Source of the DNA: Zygnema circumcarinatum
Lineage: Eukaryota; Streptophyta; Zygnematophyceae; Zygnematales; Zygnemataceae
NCBI GenBank assembly: GCA_037447605.1
Contig: CM074804.1
Location: forward strand, 7,748,527 to 7,812,526
DNA: 64,000 nt
Reading direction: 5' to 3'
Position numbers and translations under genes: made by a program. Position 1 is the first letter of the stretch. Every line of letters starts with the position of its first letter. The notes under the pieces were generated by a model. That model ran no database searches. It was not told the DNA's origin and worked only from the letters and a program-made list of their open reading frames with translations. Below, piece after piece: positions 59,517-64,000 of this stretch.

Positions 59517-60065
59517 ACTGTAGGCCCATTGAGGGGGGAGCAGCTCGCTGGGGCTCCGTGTGGGTCCCGTCATTCTTGTTCCGTTTGACGGGACGCTGAA
59601 CGATAGATCTACAAGCATAGAGCCTGTTAGCAGCAGAGTTAGCGCAGTTATGTATATAAATTCCCGTTGCACTGTTCAGTACATTTCCGCCATTCACCAG
59701 TTCCATGTCGATGAGGAGAAACCTTCCCTAGCAATCCTATCAGCCTTGCATGGTTCCATGCATGAGTTCAACAAGTCCATGTTTAACAATCTCCATTTTC
59801 GAAACTGCACTGTGGGTTCCTGTTTGTTTTACTGCTTAGTTAGCGACTTAACAGTGGTCCACTGGGTTTGTTGCCTCCCTGGAGGCGTCGAATGTCCATG
59901 TTCACATGTTTTACCACTTTTCTGGGTGGCCAATGCCATCGAGGTAAGGCACGTGCCCATCTGCAAACGTCCACTACAGTAGTTGTAATGCAATGCATGC
60001 GTTCACACATGCACGCCTCTACACATCCATACCATGCCTCATCCATCCATACATCCATGCATAAA

Positions 60066-60190
60066 TATACACATGGCTTCCACATCAATCCATGCATGCA
60101 TACATGTACACATGGCTTCCACATCAATTCATACGTGCATGCATGCATACATGTACACATGGCTTCCATGTCAATCCATGCATGCATAGG
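60066..60190. repeat. Three-copy tandem repeat of about 40-47 bp
   Basis: Each unit reads TACACATGGCTTCCA, then ATCAATCCATGC or a close variant, then ATGCATACATG. The unit is itself rich in CATG/ATGCAT palindromes. Confidence 0.85.
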
Positions 60191-60650
60191 TGCAGGCACG
60201 GCTGCGGGCCAACACGGCAGGAAGCCAACAGGAGAGAACCCAACACCCGCTACTCAGCACAGAGAGAAGCATTCACTGAAGAACGCCGTCCGTTATTTCG
60301 AAGAAAACAAACAATAACAAAAAATGCAGGTCCGTGAACCAGAAAGGAGCTTATCCCCTCTCCCTAGAAAAAACCCTGTAGCTACCCAAAGCCCAGCTGC
60401 CCTTCTGGCCCATCTGCCATCTGCTGCCTTCTGCTCTAACGCATCGACGCTCCCAAAGGCAGAGGGCGTTGAGCTACAGTAGGGCTCCTCAAGCTGAATT
60501 TACCTCCTAAATGCCCGACCTACCCTTCATACAAAGTATACATAACCCCTCTCCATAAGGAGACCCTTTATTCGCCGCCCCATCTTCTATCGTACACAGC
60601 CGGCGGACCCACAGAACAAGCACTTTTCCTTCGGCCCAAGAGGCATAACC

Positions 60651-60718
60651 CTCTCTCTCTCTCTCCCTCCCTCTCTCTCTCTCTCTCTCTCCCTCCCTCT
60701 CTCTCTCTCTCTCTCTTC
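60651..60718. repeat. (CT)n microsatellite 3' of the LEA_2 gene
   Basis: CTCTCT runs interrupted by CCCTCC, lying just downstream of the minus-strand LEA_2 stop codon. Confidence 0.9.
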
Positions 60719-60746
60719 TTGTCCTTCCCCTGCCTTAATAATAAAC

Positions 60747-62472
60747 CTAACTGCTGATCTGCTGCGGCGGTCTGATCCTAACATCGTAAATTGTCGAATA
60801 GAAGTAGGCTGGCGAGAGCACCCCTCCGACCTCCACCCGCGCCGCCACACTCATCTTGATCTGGAGAGGGATGACCCCCACGACCTCGTCCGCCTGCAGG
60901 TAGTGCCCCACCTCCGCCACCGGGCAGGCGTTGCACCGCCAATAGACGGAGACGTACGTGGAGTTCTGAGGGGGCTGCGAAATGGACTCGGCGGTCACGT
61001 TGGCCAACAGCACGCCCTGGTATATTATGGAGAGGGTGGTGTTCTCATAGTGGAGGAGGATGTTGCCGTTAGGGTTGTCTGCCCTAAGGATCAGCTCCGC
61101 GTCTGTGTAGAGGTATACGAGTGGCTGGGGGCTGCCCATGGAGCCTCCCGGAGCTTGCAGCTGGCCATCCGTGTCGCGGAAAGTCTTCCACCACTGGAGT
61201 CAGGCAAGCAAGCAGATAACAAGCAAGGGATGTTTTTTAGAGTTAACGCAAAAAGAATCATTCAAAAAGGAAGGGATGGGAAAAGTTGTTGAAGAAACGA
61301 AAGCCAAACAAGTGGTAAATAGTAGTAGTAATAGTAAATAGAAAAAGGAGTGAAAACATGGTGGCTGGGATCCATGGGGCGGCGGGCTGACCTTCATTCG
61401 AATTTCCTCAAGCTCGTAGGTCGGCTGCTTGGGTTCCAGCGTAAAGAAGGCTATGAGGAGAAAAATGCCAAAAGCGACAGAGAGAAGAAAGAGAATGAGG
61501 GTGAACCACAAGCAGAGGCGATAGAGGAGGGGCCCCTTGAAGAGAGCTCCCTGCGACAAGGAAGAAAACACGACGAAAGTGAGGAGGGGGAGTCAGGTCA
61601 CCTTAGGCTAATCACAGAATGGACATTATGATAGGTCTCGGAGGGAGAGAAAAGAGAGCGAGAAGCGAAGGAAGTGGAGATGAGAGAGGGATGTGAAGGG
61701 GAGGTCGACCCCTCTTTCTCCATCCGCCCCCACCGCCTCTTCCCGCTTCGCTCCCTCTCCTTCTCCACCTCCTTTTCCCCCACACCCTCCGCACCTCTCT
61801 CATCCCCCCTCTCTTCCCCCCACTCAACCTCCCTCCCTCCCACCCCTCCTCTCTCACCTTCTGCCCCATTCGGCGGCCGTGCTTCCCAATGTCCACGAGC
61901 GCAAAGGCGGGAGGCAGCGGCAGGTTGTAGGCCTTCCCCTCGTGCTGAAAGAAGCGCTGCCCCCTTATGTCTCTCGCAGTGGGCGACGCCCTCTCTCCCT
62001 GTGTGAACTCCATGTCCGCCATCGCGCCCTCTCCCAGGCCCCCACCTCCCGCCCCCCCTCCCATCGCTACCTCCGGGTCGTACACGTCCCTCTCCCTCTC
62101 CCTCTCCCTCTCCCTTTCCCTCTCCCTCTCCCTCTCGGGGGGCTCGTCAGGGATACGCCGAGGCCGGCTCCGCATCTTGCGCGCCTGCGCGGCAATTTGA
62201 GCCGCGGTGCGGGCCGTGGCCTGGGCCGCCTCCTCCTGCTGCGCCTGCTGCGCGGCCTGCAGGATGAGGCTGCCCACGCGGCCGGAGACGGAGGCGGAGG
62301 AGCCTTCTTGGGGCGGGCTTCTGGAGTTGGAGATTTGAGGCAGTCTGCGGGGAGGTTCCCCCGCCGAGGCCATGGATTCTGGGCTGCGAGAGGAGCCGCG
62401 GGGGGGAGAGGCGGGGCGGGAGCGCGCCTCTTGGTAGTCTCCACCGCCTCCGCCGGACTCCCAGTCTGCCAT
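60747..62472 (-). CDS. LEA_2 / NDR1-HIN1-like single-pass membrane protein
   Basis: Three exons: 62472-61858, 61550-61392 and 61193-60747. They are in phase, giving 406 residues. Residues 1-205 are an unstructured, presumably cytosolic region: Ser/Pro-rich start, a Gln/Ala-rich helix-like stretch (71-98), basic RSRPRRIP, and an Arg-Glu dipeptide run (113-128) encoded by a microsatellite. A membrane segment lies at about 214-243 (RLCLWFTLILFLLSVAFGIF). Residues 259-406 resemble the LEA_2 beta-sandwich of NHL proteins: an acidic/polar strand with ADNPNGNILLHYENTTLSII, then GVLLANVTAES, an NST glycosylation site and PLQIKMSVAARVEV. NHL proteins sit in the plasma membrane and take part in stress and pathogen responses; no specific role can be assigned. 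The N-terminal half is much longer than in typical NHL proteins. Confidence 0.85.
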
Positions 62473-62648
62473 GGTGTAGTCAGAGAGGGGGGATCTTTAA
62501 GGTTTGAGGGAGTGGGGGGAGGGAGAGAGGAAGAGGGTCGGAGGAGAGACTATGGAGGAAAGTAGCTCCACCCAGTCGCTATCTCACTGCCATAAACCCT
62601 AATTCTTAATCAACCTTTTCGTTCTCGTTAGAAGCGCATGCGGCGATG

Positions 62649-62708
<60 letters not shown>

Positions 62709-64000
62709 TGGCAGTTGCAGCATTATGCCCGCCCCCCCGCCCCCGCCCCCCCAACTTAACCGCCCGAAACAACCGCCGCCAGCACCGGACGGGACCGGCG
62801 TCCGGCGGTCGTTTCGTCCCTGACGGCGGAGCTTGTCGTCTTGTGCGGCAGCTCTCTAGGGTTCCGGAAACGGACGGGTGTTCGTACGGTACGGTCTTTC
62901 GTAATGACGGGGGATTCTGGACGGGGCCGCGTGATGACTCGGCAGATCTATGTACGGGTAATACCGGTACTACCGGTATTAGGTCTCACGTTTTATGGCG
63001 GGTAAAGTCGGTAAGAACGTTATCCTTGCGATGCCGGTACCGGAACCAGACTTTGTCGTCGTTCAACGTACTTTGGAAGGACAACGGTTCTATGGCCCTA
63101 GGGTACCGTACTCACATTAAGTCTACGGGTAACGGATCATAGAATGCGGGTAAACATTACCTGACGTCACTTCCAAGTCTGCTGACGTAGAATCCACGTG
63201 GACGACAACAACATTGCCACGTGTCGTTAATTTTCATGCTATACTGCGCACTCAACGCTTGAACTGTGATTCGAGCGTTCTTGCAGAAGCCGTTATAGTT
63301 ACAGTTACCGGAAGTGAGAGGAAGCAAGTTGGGGTGTCTCGGGGGAGTCGGTGAATGTGAACTTAGGATTGCATAAGGCCAATGCGGCAGATGTGAAAAT
63401 CCAGTTCTTGGAAGGCGAGGTCCGGCCAATGACTGAGGTGGAATTTTCTCTGCATGTTTGGGACTTCGATTTTCTTGGCCTCGACTCGCTTCAGTGAAAG
63501 CGGCCACCTGTTGCTCCTAATTTTCTCTCGCCGAAGAAAGTATAAAGCTCCTTGCAAGAGCACATACAAGTTTATCTCACTTCTCTGATGGTAATGTTTG
63601 AGCTTCTCTTTGCTCAGCAATGTTTGGTGACGAGCTCATTACATTAACTGCTCCCACAAGCAACCAAGTTTCGCATGTTCGCGAGATTTTTCCCTCGTCT
63701 GATCTGAAGTTGGACATGTGAGGAGGTCTCGATCAGGAAGACATCTCGCTATTGCCCCGCAAGCCTTTCTCTCCTCTACCTTATCCATGTTGCTGCTTCT
63801 GTTGTTTGTCTTCCTTGCAAAAGGAAAACACCACATGCTCCACCAAAGAAAAGCAGATAAAGAGTCTGAATTCCTCTCAAAGTTATCTTACATATTGTTC
63901 CCGGAAGAAAAAAAACGCAAGATTCTAATGAAGAAGAGCAAGTAAGGAAGTCGCCACTAAGACTCGCTCTTGCCGGAGTTTCGCTGAGGAAGCCCTGCGA
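62473..64000. other. Right-end region, no gene recognised
   Basis: It starts with the LEA_2 5' flank, then a (GA)n microsatellite (62645-62703), a GTAC/ACCGG-rich stretch with a short palindrome of AATACCGGTA against TACCGGTATT (about 62958-62980), and otherwise unremarkable sequence. A gene may begin beyond the right edge. Confidence 0.5.
62645..62703. repeat. (GA)n microsatellite
   Basis: Uninterrupted GA dinucleotides about 175 bp upstream of the LEA_2 start codon. Confidence 0.95.

Larger units (their letters stand above)
59525..60746. other. Intergenic region between LEA_2 gene stop and kinase promoter
   Basis: Contains a tandem repeat (60066-60190) and a CT microsatellite (60651-60718). 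No coding evidence was seen. Confidence 0.55.

Noticed and set aside
61693-62565. 290-residue plus-strand open frame
   Set aside because: It is antisense to LEA_2 exon 1. The minus strand gives a start, donors, acceptors and a membrane segment in phase.

Overview
The window is nuclear DNA from a green plant, most likely a streptophyte (land plant or streptophyte alga); I cannot name the species. The evidence is intron-rich genes with GT..AG introns and plant-type families: a plant-specific RS2Z splicing factor with two zinc knuckles, a CHASE-domain (cytokinin-receptor-like) hybrid histidine kinase, a P-class PPR protein, a cytosolic plant-type glucose-6-phosphate dehydrogenase, a plant two-domain cytidine deaminase, a GH1 beta-glucosidase and a LEA_2/NHL membrane protein. 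A run of 10 Ns at 32687-32696 shows that this is a draft assembly. GA/CT microsatellites are very abundant in introns and intergenic DNA. No rRNA, tRNA, CRISPR array or bacterial-type operon was found.

Layout: 67-2033 (-) 5' part of a UAA-family nucleotide-sugar/PAPS transporter, running off the left edge; 3292-4237 a 946-bp near-complete hairpin transposon; 5096-9715 (+) GH1 beta-glucosidase, 15 exons; 10980-16457 (-) G6PDH, 15 exons; 18020-19222 (-) intronless cytidine deaminase; 20122-30187 (+) transportin-SR (TNPO3/MOS14), 27 exons; 31738-35739 (-) RS2Z-type SR protein, 8 exons; 36694-42377 (-) PPR protein, 6 exons; 42.4-47.0 kb gene-poor DNA with inverted repeats and one weak ORF; 47077-49614 (-) acidic protein of unknown function, 6 exons; 51801-59024 (-) CHASE hybrid histidine kinase, 15 exons; 60747-62472 (-) LEA_2/NHL-like protein, 3 exons; 62.5-64 kb no recognised gene.

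Gene models were assembled by hand from splice signals, reading-phase continuity and family motifs. For eight of the ten genes every junction keeps frame. In the RS2Z gene one acceptor falls in the N gap, and the transporter leaves the window. The genes do not form one pathway. One pair is functionally related: transportin-SR is the nuclear import receptor for SR proteins, and its convergent neighbour encodes an SR protein.

The most notable observations are: (i) the C-terminal receiver of the histidine kinase has Ala where the phospho-accepting Asp should be, although its H, N and G boxes are largely intact; (ii) the RS2Z protein has an N-terminal RDGG tandem repeat encoded by a minisatellite and a long Asp/Glu-rich tail; (iii) hAT-like MITEs and foldback elements repeatedly sit just 5' of genes, one with a perfect 8-bp target-site duplication about 60 bp from the kinase start codon. 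I found no clearly new multi-gene system.
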